From Cohnella kolymensis (GTDB taxonomy: Bacteria; Bacillota; Bacilli; Paenibacillales; Paenibacillaceae): DNA of 64,000 nucleotides. Of the stretch, positions 18,438 to 27,923 are shown piece after piece. Every line of letters starts with the position of its first letter. Positions within the stretch are counted from its first letter, which is position 1. The stretch spans positions 682,001 to 746,000 of the forward strand of contig NZ_JXAL01000001.1 of assembly GCF_000829465.1 (NCBI RefSeq). The letters run 5' to 3'. Made by a program: the position numbers and the translations under genes. Below the pieces are notes generated by a model, which worked only from the letters and a program-made list of their open reading frames with translations, did no database searches and was not told the DNA's origin.

Positions 18438-19142
18438 CTAGAATAACCCCTGGTAAAATAGTGCGGCAAGAATGCCTCCGATGATTGGTCCGATGACCGG
18501 AATCGGTGCATATGCCCAGTCCGAAGATCCTTTGCCGGCAACCGGAAGCAAGAAATGCGCAATGCGGGGGCCGAGGTCACGTGCCGGGTTAATCGCATAG
18601 CCTGTCGTTCCGCCCAGTGACATACCGATCACGACGACGAGGAAACCGACGATTAACGGATTGACACCGTCCGCGAAATTATTCGCCCCGATCGCCATAA
18701 TCCCCAGCACAAGAATAAAGGTTCCGATAATTTCACTGATCAGGTTCGCACCCGGGCTCCTAATTGCGGGACCTGTGCAAAATACAGCCAGCTTCAATCC
18801 CGGATCCGAAGTCGCTTTCCAGTGAGGCAGATAATGGAGCCACACGAGAACCCCGCCAATAAATGCACCGAGCATCTGCGCTCCGATATACCCAGGCACC
18901 TGACTCCAGGAAAAGTCCCCGGAAACCGCCAAAGCGAGCGTCACCGCAGGATTCAGATGCGCCCCGCTGAACTGGCCGACCGCGTACACCGCGACGGCGA
19001 CCGCCAAGCCCCAGGCGAACGTTATGACAACCCAACCGCCGTTTTCCGCTTTCGAATGCCTTAACAAGGAACCTGCGACCACTCCATCGCCGAATAGAAT
19101 CAAGATCGCCGTACCAATGATCTCCGCCACATAAGGTGACAT
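18438..19142 (-). CDS. glpF: Glycerol uptake facilitator (aquaglyceroporin)
   Basis: 234 residues with six helices and the two half-helix pore motifs HLNPAVT near residue 62 and AINPARD near 190; the Asp after the second NPAR marks a glycerol rather than a water channel. ATG 19142 with GGGAGG 8 nt upstream. First gene of the glycerol/dihydroxyacetone transcription unit, behind a leader terminator and a cre site. Confidence 0.95.
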   Translation of the reverse strand: MSPYVAEIIGTAILILFGDGVVAGSLLRHSKAENGGWVVITFAWGLAVAVAVYAVGQFSGAHLNPAVTLALAVSGDFSWSQVPGYIGAQMLGAFIGGVLVWLHYLPHWKATSDPGLKLAVFCTGPAIRSPGANLISEIIGTFILVLGIMAIGANNFADGVNPLIVGFLVVVIGMSLGGTTGYAINPARDLGPRIAHFLLPVAGKGSSDWAYAPIPVIGPIIGGILAALFYQGLF

Positions 19143-19196
19143 ACCATTAGCCTCCCATAACCATATTTACTTGCAGAAAAACTAAAAACAATTGAT

Positions 19197-19210
19197 TGTA
19201 ACCGCTTTCA
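19197..19210 (-). promoter_or_regulatory. Catabolite-response element (cre) before glpF
   Basis: On the minus strand, TGAAAGCGGTTACA matches the cre consensus TGWAARCGYTWNCW with one mismatch. It lies about 60 bp before the glpF start and downstream of the leader terminator, so CcpA would block elongation. Confidence 0.6.
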
Positions 19211-19218
19211 CCCCCCTG

Positions 19219-19273
19219 AAAAAAACACAGCCAAATATCGTGCTATTTGCTATACATAGCAGATAATGGCTGT
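19219..19273 (-). terminator. glpF leader terminator, likely GlpP target
   Basis: On the minus strand, ACAGCCA pairs with TGGCTGT, followed by GTTTTTTT. An inner TGCTAT/ATAGCA pairing lies in the loop. It sits between the presumed promoter region and glpF, as in GlpP-controlled leaders. Confidence 0.7.
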
Positions 19274-19364
19274 TCTCATCCTCTCACAGCGCAAGAAAGC
19301 TATTTACTTGTTCGATTAAACTATATGTGTCCACCTAACGAATATTCTCAGAAATTTTTGCGTC

Positions 19365-19413
19365 AAAAAAAGCACCATGCACGCAGAAGAAAAGCTTTCT
19401 GCAACATGGTGCT
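19365..19413 (-). terminator. Terminator after the SWIM-protein remnant
   Basis: On the minus strand, AGCACCATG pairs with CATGGTGCT, followed by seven T. Confidence 0.8.
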
Positions 19414-19471
19414 TCGGTGCTCGGCGGATTACGGATGAATGCAAGCATAGAAGCGGATCTATATTGCCGAT

Positions 19472-20924
19472 CTATTTGATTTTTCGAAGCTCGTCCAGCA
19501 TGGCAGGGCGTTTAGCATACCGTTCTCCAAGCCGTTCAACCAGTTCTTGCGCAATTTCCGAGCCGCCCGCCTTGATGAGTTGTCGGATTATTTTGCAGAC
19601 TTTTTGATATTCCGAGCGATTAGATGCGTCAGCCGCCTCCTTTTCCACAAGCTGTTCAAAAATGGCATATACCTCGTTAGGAAAATCAGCACCAAATGGG
19701 GATAATACTCACTGACTGAACGATGATGCTTTTGTACATATCGCAATAATCGGGCCGTTTCTTTTTCCTCAATAAGCAAATTGGTATACAAATCATGCGC
19801 GTGCCATCCACGGCCGCCTTTTTCCAGTTCTGTAAGAATCCGATCCCGCACAGCCGGCCACTCCTGAGTGTCATACAATTCCTGCAGCGACTGATAGTAG
19901 GAATACTCCCCGTCCAATGCCAGCTCTTCCGCCAACTGACGCTGCATGTCAATGCGGTAAGTTAATCTATATACCTCGTATCGAAGTTTCTTCCATTCAT
20001 TTACGAGACCGGGAAAGCCGTTGCGAGTGTCCAGCCGTTCGCCTTCCTCAGTCAATTGAAGCGCTTCTTCATAACGTTGCTCAGCAAGAGCGTCAGATAT
20101 TGCCACTCGTCGGAATTCCGGATATTTAAGATTCTTGGCTAAAAATTCGGCAGCGATGTCTGAGTCATCGAAGTTTTGAATGAGCCTGTATCTCAGCAAA
20201 GCAGCATGTTCCACAAAATAGGAGTGGTGCGAATCGGACTTCTTCTTGGACTCGAGTTCAGCCACACATTCTTCCCACATCCGTCGTGATTCCGCGCTAT
20301 GCACTAACTCAGCCGCAATCTCAAAAATCGAGAGCAGCCATTCATCCCATCCTTCATAGCCAGCATATCGGGTTTCCTTCAGCAGTAAAGTGAGTAGCTG
20401 CTTCTTTTCTTTGTCTGATACGGGATTTGCCCGAACCGCTTCTTGTACTGTCGAGAGGCACTGTGCAATAAATCGCCGACATATCCGTTTGAATCATCCG
20501 AGCATTGAAGCAATCTCTCCATTTCATGAAGCACGCAAAAACTTATGTTTATTGTACGTAGCGCATTACCTTGATCCACCACTTGCAAGGCTTTCTGAAG
20601 GACCATTTCCGCTCCGGTTATTGCATAAGAGACATTTCGATACGATACGAAGCCGTGTCTGTCCGAACTTTGTTTTATATATGACCGAATAAGTGCTTTG
20701 GACTGTTTTAGCTCATCGGCACCAGTGGGCTGAATGAAATGCAAGGTCAAACGCTGCTCCACTTGTTCAAAATCACGCGCATAGAGCAGCAGCAAATCGA
20801 TTAATTGCTGCTTATTCAATTGGGCCAATTGGTCGGCGAGATGTAACTGATCCTTCATTTGCGATACCAACTCCTCAGGGTTATCATCTACACAATATAC
20901 ACCATGTGTTTTTCGTCCGTCCAC
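19472..20924 (-). pseudogene. Remnant of a SWIM zinc-finger family protein, 5'-truncated with two frame breaks
   Basis: Three reading-frame pieces join into the C-terminal part of the SWIM zinc-finger family. The first begins at a GTG directly behind the gcvH terminator and reads through NKQQLIDLLLLYARDFEQVE. After a break near 20472-20478 it continues as FIAQCLSTVQEAVRANPVSD. After a second break near 19690 it continues as PFGADFPNEVYAIFEQ and ends in MLDELRKIK with a TAG at 19472-19474. The zinc-binding SWIM domain expected at the N-terminus is absent. Each break is cured by one base (G, then C). The missing 5' end suggests real decay, not only sequencing error. Confidence 0.7.
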
Positions 20925-20933
20925 GAGCCGAAA

Positions 20934-20983
20934 ATAAAAAAAGCACCGTGAACGACAGACTATGCTCTGTGTACACGGTGCTT
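20934..20983 (-). terminator. Terminator of the gcv operon
   Basis: AAGCACCGTG/CACGGTGCTT, a 10-bp stem followed on the minus strand by seven T, just behind gcvH. Confidence 0.88.
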
Positions 20984-20998
20984 TCCGGCACTTCCTAT

Positions 20999-21388
20999 TC
21001 AGTCGGTGACCGTACGATAACGATCCGGCGTGAGCAGCTTTCCGATCTCTTCCTCCACGCTGCCGTCGACTTCCACTTCAAGCATCCAGCCGTCCTCATA
21101 CGGATCGCTGTTGACGGCTTCGGGCGCGTCGATCAGCTTGTCGTTCACACGCACGACTGTCCCGCTGACCGGCGTGTACAGTTCCGAGACGGTTTTGACC
21201 GACTCGATTGAGCCCACACTGTCGCCCGCAGTCACGCTGGAGCCGACTTCCGGCAGCTCCACGAATACAATATCGCCGAGCTGGCATTGCGCATAATCCG
21301 TGATGCCGATACGGATGATTTGCCCTTCGGTGGGCAGCGCCCATTCATGCTCTTCGCTGTAAAAGCGGTTATCCCTAATATCGCTCAT
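20999..21388 (-). CDS. gcvH: Glycine cleavage system H protein
   Basis: 129 residues. The lipoyl-lysine lies in VGSIESVKTVSELYTPVSG near residues 58-76. The C-terminal DPYEDGWMLEVEVD motif is complete. It carries the aminomethyl group on lipoamide between the P protein pair and GcvT. Last gene of the riboswitch-controlled gcv unit. Confidence 0.96.
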   Translation of the reverse strand: MSDIRDNRFYSEEHEWALPTEGQIIRIGITDYAQCQLGDIVFVELPEVGSSVTAGDSVGSIESVKTVSELYTPVSGTVVRVNDKLIDAPEAVNSDPYEDGWMLEVEVDGSVEEEIGKLLTPDRYRTVTD

Positions 21389-21439
21389 TTGTTCAGGCCT
21401 CTTTTCAATAAAAGGATAGAAAAATACGAGACTCGCAAG

Positions 21440-22894
21440 TCAGCAGGAGCAATTGAGCACCGGTTTGCGGGCGGCCGTCGCTTCGTCCAGCCGCTTCACC
21501 ACAGTCGTGTACGGCGCGTTAATGACGAGCTGCGGATCGGTTTCCGCTTCTTGCGCGATCTGAATCATCGTGTCGATGAAAGCATCAAGCGTTTCCTTGC
21601 TTTCGGTTTCCGTGGGTTCGATCATGATGCATTCCTCGACGTTAAGCGGAAAATAGACGGTTGGCGGATGATAGCCGAAATCGAGCAGCCGTTTGGCCAC
21701 ATCCAGCGTGCGAACGCCGAACGCTTTCAGCCGTTTGCCGGACAGCACGAATTCGTGTTTGCAGACGCCGGGATACGGAACCTCGAAATAAGGAGCGAGC
21801 CGGTGCATCATATAATTGGCATTGAGAACGGCGTTTTCGGAAACGCGGCGCAAGCCTTCCGGTCCGTATGTGCGGATATACGTATAGGCGCGGACCAAAA
21901 TACCGAAATTTCCGTAATACGCCTTCACCCGGCCGATCGATTGCGGACGGTCGGTGTCCCAGTAATAGACGCCGTCGTCCGTTCGTCCGACGACCGGTTT
22001 GGGCAGGAACGGGACGAGCCTGCTCTTGACCCCGACCGGTCCGGCGCCGGGACCCCCGCCGCCATGCGGCGTACTCATTGTCTTGTGCAAGTTCAAGTGC
22101 ACAACATCAAAGCCCATGTCTCCCGGTCGAGTGATGCCCATAATGGCGTTGGAATTCGCGCCGTCGTAATAGAGCAAACCTCCCGCGTCATGGATGATTT
22201 TGGCGACGTCTTCGATCTGCCGCTCGAACAGTCCGAGCGTATTCGGATTCGTGAGCATAAGCGCCGCCGTGTCGCTGCCTACCGCGGCACGCAGCTCTTC
22301 TAAATCCACCAATCCCAGGTCGTTGGACGGGATGGTGATCGTCTCGAAGCCCGCCACCGTGGCGCTGGCCGGGTTCGTGCCGTGCGAGGAATCGGGTACG
22401 ATCACTTTCGTCCGCTTCTCGCCGCGGCTTTCATGATAGGCGCGGATCAGCATCAATCCGGTCCATTCCCCATGCGCGCCGGCAGCCGGCTGGAGCGTCA
22501 CTTGGTCCATGCCGGTCAGCGCGGCCAGATCATTTTGCAGAGTAAACAGAAGCTCCAGCGCGCCTTGGATGCTCTCTTCCGGCTGATAGGGGTGGATCTT
22601 GGCGAATCCGGGGAAGCGGGCGACGTCTTCGTTAATTTTCGGATTGTACTTCATCGTGCAGGAGCCCAGCGGATAAAAGCCGTTGTCGATCCCGAAGTTT
22701 CTGCGCGAAAGCTCCGTGTAATGCCGGATGACGTCGACTTCATAGACCTCCGGAAGTTCGGCCGGTTTGGCTCTGAGCATCCCATGGGGAATGACGGAGG
22801 CGGGATCCACTTCGGGAACGTCGCAATCCGGCACCGAGTAAGCGACCCGGCCCGGCTGAGTCAATTCGAAAATGAGCGCTTTTTCCGGCTTCAT
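21440..22894 (-). CDS. gcvPB: Glycine dehydrogenase (decarboxylating) subunit 2
   Basis: 484 residues from ATG 22894 (GGGAGG 7 nt upstream). It overlaps the gcvPA stop as ATGA. The PLP lysine is in [19 protein letters not shown] near residues 262-280. [13 protein letters not shown] near 76-88 and [13 protein letters not shown] near 128-140 are diagnostic. With subunit 1 it decarboxylates glycine. The C-terminus ends NCSC. Confidence 0.96.
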   Translation of the reverse strand: MKPEKALIFELTQPGRVAYSVPDCDVPEVDPASVIPHGMLRAKPAELPEVYEVDVIRHYTELSRRNFGIDNGFYPLGSCTMKYNPKINEDVARFPGFAKIHPYQPEESIQGALELLFTLQNDLAALTGMDQVTLQPAAGAHGEWTGLMLIRAYHESRGEKRTKVIVPDSSHGTNPASATVAGFETITIPSNDLGLVDLEELRAAVGSDTAALMLTNPNTLGLFERQIEDVAKIIHDAGGLLYYDGANSNAIMGITRPGDMGFDVVHLNLHKTMSTPHGGGGPGAGPVGVKSRLVPFLPKPVVGRTDDGVYYWDTDRPQSIGRVKAYYGNFGILVRAYTYIRTYGPEGLRRVSENAVLNANYMMHRLAPYFEVPYPGVCKHEFVLSGKRLKAFGVRTLDVAKRLLDFGYHPPTVYFPLNVEECIMIEPTETESKETLDAFIDTMIQIAQEAETDPQLVINAPYTTVVKRLDEATAARKPVLNCSC

Positions 22895-24233
22895 AGACTG
22901 GCCTCCCATTCGCGGACGAAATCGTCGATTTCGCCTTTCGTTCTGCGCTCCGTAACAGCCACGAGCATATGGCCCGCGAGCTCCGGATAGTCTCTTCCCA
23001 AATCGTATCCTCCAATGTAACCGGCCTTGAGCAGCTTAGCATTCACTGATGGGATATTGCTGGATTCCGGCAACTTGATGACGAATTCGTTGAAGAACGG
23101 CTCCGTGAAGGCCTTGGAGCCGGAAGGGAACCGGCCGGACGCGTAATGCGCCTTGCTCATGTTCTGACGGGCCACTTCCTGCATGCCGGCTTTGCCCATC
23201 ACCGACATATACACAGACGCGCACAACGCAAGCAGCGCCTGGTTGGAGCAAATGTTCGAGGTGGCTTTTTCCCGGCGGATATGCTGCTCTCTCGCCTGCA
23301 GGGTCAACACAAACCCGCGCTTTCCGTCCCGGTCCGTTGTCTGACCGACAATCCGGCCCGGTATGCGGCGCATCAAGCTTGTGTGACCGCGAAAAAGCCG
23401 CAAGTCGGTCCGCCGAGCGAGGTTGGAATGCCCAGCGGCTGCGCGTCGCCGACAACGACATCGGCACCAAGCGCGCCGGGTGCTTCGAGCAGGCCGAGAG
23501 ACAACGGATTGACGCTTACCACGAGTAGTCCGTTTTGCGCATGAATGAGCGGCTCGATCGACCGGATATCCTCAAGGCATCCGAAAAAATTCGGCGTCTG
23601 CACCAGCACCGCTGCGGTATTTTCATCCACCGCTTGCCGGAGCTGCTCAAGGTCGGTTACGCCATCCCGGAAATCGACCTCCACCACCTCGAGATTCAAA
23701 CCCCGGGCGGACGTAAGAACGATTTCGCGAGCTTCGGGATGCACGGTCCGGCTGACCACAATCCGCTTGCGCTTGGTCGCGCCGCTTGCCAGGGCGGCCG
23801 CTTCTGCCAGCGCCGTTGCGCCGTCATACATGCTGGCGTTGGCAACAGGCATGCCTGTCAATTCGCAAATGTACGACTGGAATTCAAAAATGGCCTGAAG
23901 CTCGCCTTGGCTGATCTCCGGTTGATACGGCGTATAGGCGGTGTAAAATTCAGATCGCGAAAGCACATGGTTAATGACGACGGGGATATGGTGATCGTAT
24001 ATGCCCGCTCCGAGAAAACTGGAATACCGGTCGGTATCGGCGTTGCGCTCGGACAGCTTTCGCATATGCTTCAGCAAACTTGGCTCATCGAGCGCGGATG
24101 ACATCGGCAGCACGCCTTGATAACGGATCGACGCAGGAATGTCCGCGAACAGATCCTCCACGGATTCGGCGCCGACCGCTGTGAGCATCTCGCCTTGATC
24201 CCGTTCCGTCATCGGCAAATATCGGTGTTTCAT
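22891..24233 (-). CDS. gcvPA: Glycine dehydrogenase (decarboxylating) subunit 1, frame broken near 23380
   Basis: Two overlapping frames form one subunit of about 447 residues. The first 286 residues run from [17 protein letters not shown] to [13 protein letters not shown]. The rest continues from [19 protein letters not shown] to the C-terminus. The break falls at CACAAGCTTGATG, and one extra A in the CAAG run restores the frame. The partner gcvPB is intact and both junctions (gcvT/gcvPA and gcvPA/gcvPB) are ATGA overlaps. A sequencing error is therefore the simplest reading. No catalytic lysine is expected in this subunit. Confidence 0.88.
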
Positions 24234-25363
24234 CCGGGTTTCTCTCCTTTATCCGCTGGTTTGCTTCTCTTGTAGAAAGGGGTGGAAACCACTTCTGCTC
24301 TCAACATTTTGCCGCGTACATCCACCCACACCTCACTGTGCAGGCCGGTATGTGCGATGTCCAGAAGAGCAAGTCCCAGATTTCGTTTGAGCGTGGGGGA
24401 TTGGGTGCCTGTCGTCACTTCTCCGATCTGCCGATCATTCGCATGAACGGTGTAATGCGCGCGCGGAATGCCGCGGTCAATCATTTCAATGCCGACTAGC
24501 TTGCGCTTGAGACCTTTCGTCTTCTGTTCAGCCAATGCATCCCGGCCGATAAAATCCCCTTTATCCAGCTTCACGAACATTCCGAGACCGGCTTCCAGCG
24601 GAGAGATCGTGTCGGACAGCTCTTGTCCGTACAGAGGCAGCCGCGCTTCAAACCGAAGCGTGTCGCGGGCGCCGAGACCTGCGGGGATGAGACCGTCCGG
24701 CTCCCCCGCCGTGAGCAGTTGTTCCCATAAGTGAGGCGCATCCGCAGCGCCGCAATAAATCTCAAACCCGTCTTCCCCGGTGTATCCGGTACGGGACACT
24801 AGCGCTTTCTTCCCGCAAACCTCGACGCCATCAAGGAAGTGGAAAGGCAAAAGCGCTGCCAAGTCGGCGTCTGCGAGACGGGAGAGTATGGATTCCGACA
24901 AAGGGCCTTGAAGCGCCAGCAGCGCGGTTGTCTCCGAACGGTCTCGCAGCTCCGCGCCCTTCGGCAGCCGGACATTCAGCCAGGCAAAGTCTTTGGCGAT
25001 GTTGGAGGCGTTCACAACGAGCATAAAATGTTCCGCTGACCGCTTATACACCAGAAGGTCGTCCACGACCCCGCCGTCCGGGTAACACATCAGCGTGTAC
25101 TGTGCCTGCCCGGCTGCCAGCCGGGACACGTCGTTGGTGGTCATTTGCTGCACGAACGATTCGGCCTGCGGACCCGATACTTCAAATTCACCCATGTGGG
25201 ATACATCAAACAGACCCGCCTTCATGCGAACCGCATCGTGCTCCCGCCCAATGCCGTAAAACTGCACGGGCAGCTCCCATCCTCCGAAATCGATACAGCG
25301 CGCGGCCGGTCCGCCTTCTTTTTGATAAAAGGGAAACAGCGGTGTCCTTTGAAGTTGACTCAT
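24230..25363 (-). CDS. gcvT: Aminomethyltransferase (glycine cleavage T protein)
   Basis: 377 residues from ATG 25363 (GAGGG upstream); the frame runs on into the riboswitch but that part is not coding. It shows FDVSHMGEFEVSGP near residues 51-64, SRTGYTGEDGFEIY near 188-201, and GARDTLRFEARLPLYGQEL with the conserved Arg/Glu that hold folate. It moves the methylene group from GcvH to tetrahydrofolate. First gene of the gcv unit. Confidence 0.96.
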   Translation of the reverse strand: MSQLQRTPLFPFYQKEGGPAARCIDFGGWELPVQFYGIGREHDAVRMKAGLFDVSHMGEFEVSGPQAESFVQQMTTNDVSRLAAGQAQYTLMCYPDGGVVDDLLVYKRSAEHFMLVVNASNIAKDFAWLNVRLPKGAELRDRSETTALLALQGPLSESILSRLADADLAALLPFHFLDGVEVCGKKALVSRTGYTGEDGFEIYCGAADAPHLWEQLLTAGEPDGLIPAGLGARDTLRFEARLPLYGQELSDTISPLEAGLGMFVKLDKGDFIGRDALAEQKTKGLKRKLVGIEMIDRGIPRAHYTVHANDRQIGEVTTGTQSPTLKRNLGLALLDIAHTGLHSEVWVDVRGKMLRAEVVSTPFYKRSKPADKGEKPG

Positions 25364-25394
25364 TCCATCACCCTCTTTCCAGTTATGAGTGCAC

Positions 25395-25463
25395 AAAAAA
25401 AGACAGGTCTGAAGGGTAGTCGAAAAACGCGCATCGTGCGCTTCTCGTTCCTTCGGCTCTGTC
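25395..25463 (-). terminator. Expression-platform terminator of the glycine riboswitch
   Basis: On the minus strand, GACAGAGCCGAAGG pairs (two mismatches) with CCTTCAGACCTGTC and is followed by TTTTTTT. The 5' arm belongs to the end of the second aptamer, so glycine binding should open the terminator. Confidence 0.7.
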
Positions 25464-25650
25464 CTTGGTACCTGAGAGTTACCCTCCGACGCATGCACAT
25501 GCGCCGAAAGTTTCCCCGTTGGTGATCCCGTGCCCGGGATGCTCTTCAGAGTTGCGTCCAGCAACGGTCCTTTTGCCTGAGAGATTCACCCGGAGGCTTA
25601 CTCCTTCGGCGTTACCTGTTCAGAAGCGGTAATCTCTCCCGCTGCCTTCA
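25440..25650 (-). ncRNA. Tandem glycine riboswitch
   Basis: Two consecutive glycine aptamers on the minus strand. The first begins GCGGGAGAGATT and shows CGCCGAAGGAGTAAG, then GAATCTCTCAGGCAAAAGGACCG. The second shows GGGGAAACTTTCGG and AACTCTCAGGTACCAAGGACAGA. These are the hallmark core segments of the gcvT-type motif. It lies between a good promoter and gcvT and should turn the cleavage system on when glycine is abundant. Confidence 0.92.
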
Positions 25651-25682
25651 TCCGCATATTCGGTTGTTGCGTTACTGTTTCC

Positions 25683-25713
25683 ATTATAAACAATATTCTC
25701 CAAGAGTGGTCAA
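25683..25713 (-). promoter_or_regulatory. Promoter of the gcv riboswitch unit
   Basis: Minus strand TTGACC (25708-25713) and TATAAT (25683-25688), 19-bp spacing, about 40 bp before the first aptamer. Confidence 0.6.
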
Positions 25714-25842
25714 CGAATAATTTTCAAATCTGCGAAAAAACTGAGTGATTTCGACAGATAGATACTAATAATCGAGCTCTTATTCCACTAACCGAGTAGA
25801 TATATGTTACTTTTTATAACATATACTGTTATATTGTCGAAT

Positions 25843-26204
25843 GAAGTCTTGTTGAACGAACAAGCGGACAGCCTTTCCTATGGCGCCCAAAGGCGGTTGG
25901 AAATAGCCAGAGCGCTGGCGACCAAGCCGAAGGTATTGCTGCTTGACGAGCCGGCGGCGGGGATGAATCCGCGCGAAACGGCAGAGTTGATCGGACTCAT
26001 CAAGCGAATTCAACTCGATTTGGATATGACGGTTATTTTAATCGAACATGACATGAAATTGGTGATGGATCTGTCTGAGCATATTATGGTGCTCGATCAC
26101 GGGATCAAGATCGCAGAGGGCTCTCCTGCCGAAATTCGCTCGAACCCCAAAGTGATTGAGCTTATTTAGGCAAGAGCGCTGTCGAACAAGAGGTGGTCTC
26201 ATGA
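25843..26204 (+). pseudogene. livG: Truncated branched-chain amino-acid ABC transporter ATPase LivG
   Basis: Only the C-terminal half remains: the ABC signature LSYGAQRRLEIARALA, Walker B VLLLDEPAAGMN, and the H-loop ILIEHDMKLV. The N-terminal Walker A part is missing; upstream is AT-rich DNA with no homologous frame. Near 26160 a missing G (GAGCT where GAGGCT is expected) breaks the usual VIEAYLG ending. The restored frame ends in TGA overlapping the livF ATG, as in intact operons. The liv permease and binding-protein genes are absent, so this is a leftover. Confidence 0.75.
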
Positions 26205-26905
26205 GTTTACTGCAGCTTCGCCGGTTGCACGCTTTTTATGGGGTTATCGAAGCGTTGAAGGGAATCTCTCTTACGGTCGATGAGGGAGAGATCGTTACAC
26301 TGATCGGTTCGAACGGCGCCGGCAAATCCACCACGCTCAAATCGATTTGCGGCCAGGTAAAGATTCAAGGCTCAGTCTTATTCGGTGGGAAAGATGTTTC
26401 AGCCCAACCCCCGCATCAGATTGCGCTCGAAGGCATCGCGCATGTACCGGAAGGCCGGCGCATTTTCCCAAGGCTGACCGTCAAGGAAAATTTGGAGATG
26501 GGAGCATTCTCGGTCAAAGATAAGAAGCAGATTAGGGAACGAACGGAACGGGCTTTTGCCTATTTTCCCCGATTGAAGGAACGCTACCATCAGCAGGGCG
26601 GAACAATGAGCGGAGGAGAGCAGCAAATGCTGGCCATCGCACGCGCGTTGATGATGCAGCCCAAGATCCTGCTTCTGGATGAACCCTCCATGGGTCTCTC
26701 ACCGATCCTGGTCGAGCAAATTTTCGAAATCATTCAGGAGTTGAACCGCGGCGGGATGACCATTCTGCTCGTCGAGCAAAACGCCTATCAAGCGCTCCAA
26801 GTCGCCCGCCGGGGCTATGTGATCCAAACCGGCGAAATTCTGATGGAAGACGAAGCCAAATCGCTGCTTAGCAACGAGCAAGTCAAGGAGGCCTATTTGG
26901 CTTAA
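26201..26905 (+). CDS. livF: Branched-chain amino-acid ABC transporter ATPase LivF
   Basis: 234 residues from ATG 26201 (AGAGGTGG upstream), complete. Walker A GSNGAGKSTT lies near residues 39-48, Q-loop region VPEGRRIFP near 88-96, signature MSGGEQQMLAIARALM near 137-152, Walker B ILLLDEPSMGLSP near 158-170 and H-loop LVEQN. In intact systems it pairs with LivG on the LivHM permease. Here the partners are truncated or absent, so it is probably orphaned. The stop touches the next start. Confidence 0.88.
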   Translation: MSLLQLRRLHAFYGVIEALKGISLTVDEGEIVTLIGSNGAGKSTTLKSICGQVKIQGSVLFGGKDVSAQPPHQIALEGIAHVPEGRRIFPRLTVKENLEMGAFSVKDKKQIRERTERAFAYFPRLKERYHQQGGTMSGGEQQMLAIARALMMQPKILLLDEPSMGLSPILVEQIFEIIQELNRGGMTILLVEQNAYQALQVARRGYVIQTGEILMEDEAKSLLSNEQVKEAYLA

Positions 26906-27876
26906 ATGCGTCCTATTGTATACGGCATCTTGGCTTCTTTCTTTTTTTCCTTCACCTTTGTCATGAATCAGGCGATGACATTGTCCGGCGGCAGCTGGAT
27001 GTGGAGCGCTTCGCTGCGATTTCTGTTCATGATTCCTTTCCTTCTGATTATTGTCGTTTATAGAAAAGGTTTGGGAGCTCTGCTGTCGGACATGAAGAAG
27101 CGGCTTGGCCTATGGATCGGATGGAGTACAGTCGGACTCGGAGTAATGTACGCGCCGGTGTGTTATGCGGCCGAATACGAGCCGTCATTGCGGGGACATG
27201 GCAGGTGACCATCATTGCGGGCTCGCTGCTCTCCCCTTTGTTTTACAAGGTGATCCCGACACCCGGCGGTCCCATGAAGGTGAGAGAAAAAATTCCGTGG
27301 ACGGGACTGGTCATGTCTCTCCTAATCTTGCTGGGTGTTGGCATTATGCAGTTGCAGCAGGCCGGGAAGATCTCGACGGGGGATTTGATTGCGGGCGTCG
27401 TGCCCGTCGTAATTGCCGCTTTCGCATATCCGCTCGGCAATAGGAAAATGATGGAGGCGTGCGAGGGTCAGCTGGACGTCTATCAGCGCATACTCGGCAT
27501 GACACTTGCCAGTCTGCCGGTGTGGATCCTGCTGGCGGTTTATACACTCGTGCGCAGCGGGCCGCCAGGTGCAGGACAGATCAGCCAGTCGCTGCTTGTA
27601 GCCATATTTGCAGGCGTCATCGCGACCGTTCTCTTTTTTTCCGCGACGGGGATGGCCAGCGGCTCCGCACATCGGCTGGCAGCCGTTGAAGCGACGCAAT
27701 CGGGCGAGGTCGTTTTTACGTTTGCTATGGAGCGACTCTTCCTTTCCGTTGCCTTGCCATCCGCTTTATCTTGGGCGGGGATCCTTCTTGTCATCACCGG
27801 GATGATCCTTCAAAGCCTGATGTCGAACCGCCGCATCCCCGCCGGCGCGTGCGATCGAACCCAACTGTCCTCTTGA
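26906..27876 (+). CDS. DMT/EamA-type exporter (multidrug resistance efflux family), frame broken near 27190
   Basis: Two frames join into a ten-helix protein of about 320 residues. The first 100 residues start MRPIVYGILASFFFSFTFVMNQ. The rest continues with AGTWQVTIIAGSLLSPLFYK and closes with WAGILLVITGMILQSLM. One missing G near 27190 (TTGCGG where TTGGCGG is expected) explains the break. The last residues (GACDRTQLSS) come from a fragment of the ssrA-side repeat, so the native 3' end may have been replaced. It lies directly behind livF. The substrate is unknown. Confidence 0.7.
27849..27872 (+). repeat. Fragment of the ssrA-side repeat
   Basis: GTGCGATCGAACCCAACTGT followed by CCTC matches the core of the repeats at 29206 and 30605 with one base missing and one base inserted. 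It lies 1,357 bp before the next copy, at the end of the exporter gene. Confidence 0.6.
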
Positions 27877-27899
27877 TCCTATTTATGTAAAATGGCGTA

Positions 27900-27918
27900 C
27901 AAATTGATAATCAATTTG
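27900..27918. other. Perfect 9-1-9 palindrome between convergent genes
   Basis: CAAATTGATAATCAATTTG. It contains TTGATAATCAA, loosely like a Fur-family box, but sits between two 3' ends and is more likely a weak two-way terminator without a T run. Confidence 0.4.
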
Positions 27919-27923
27919 ATTCG

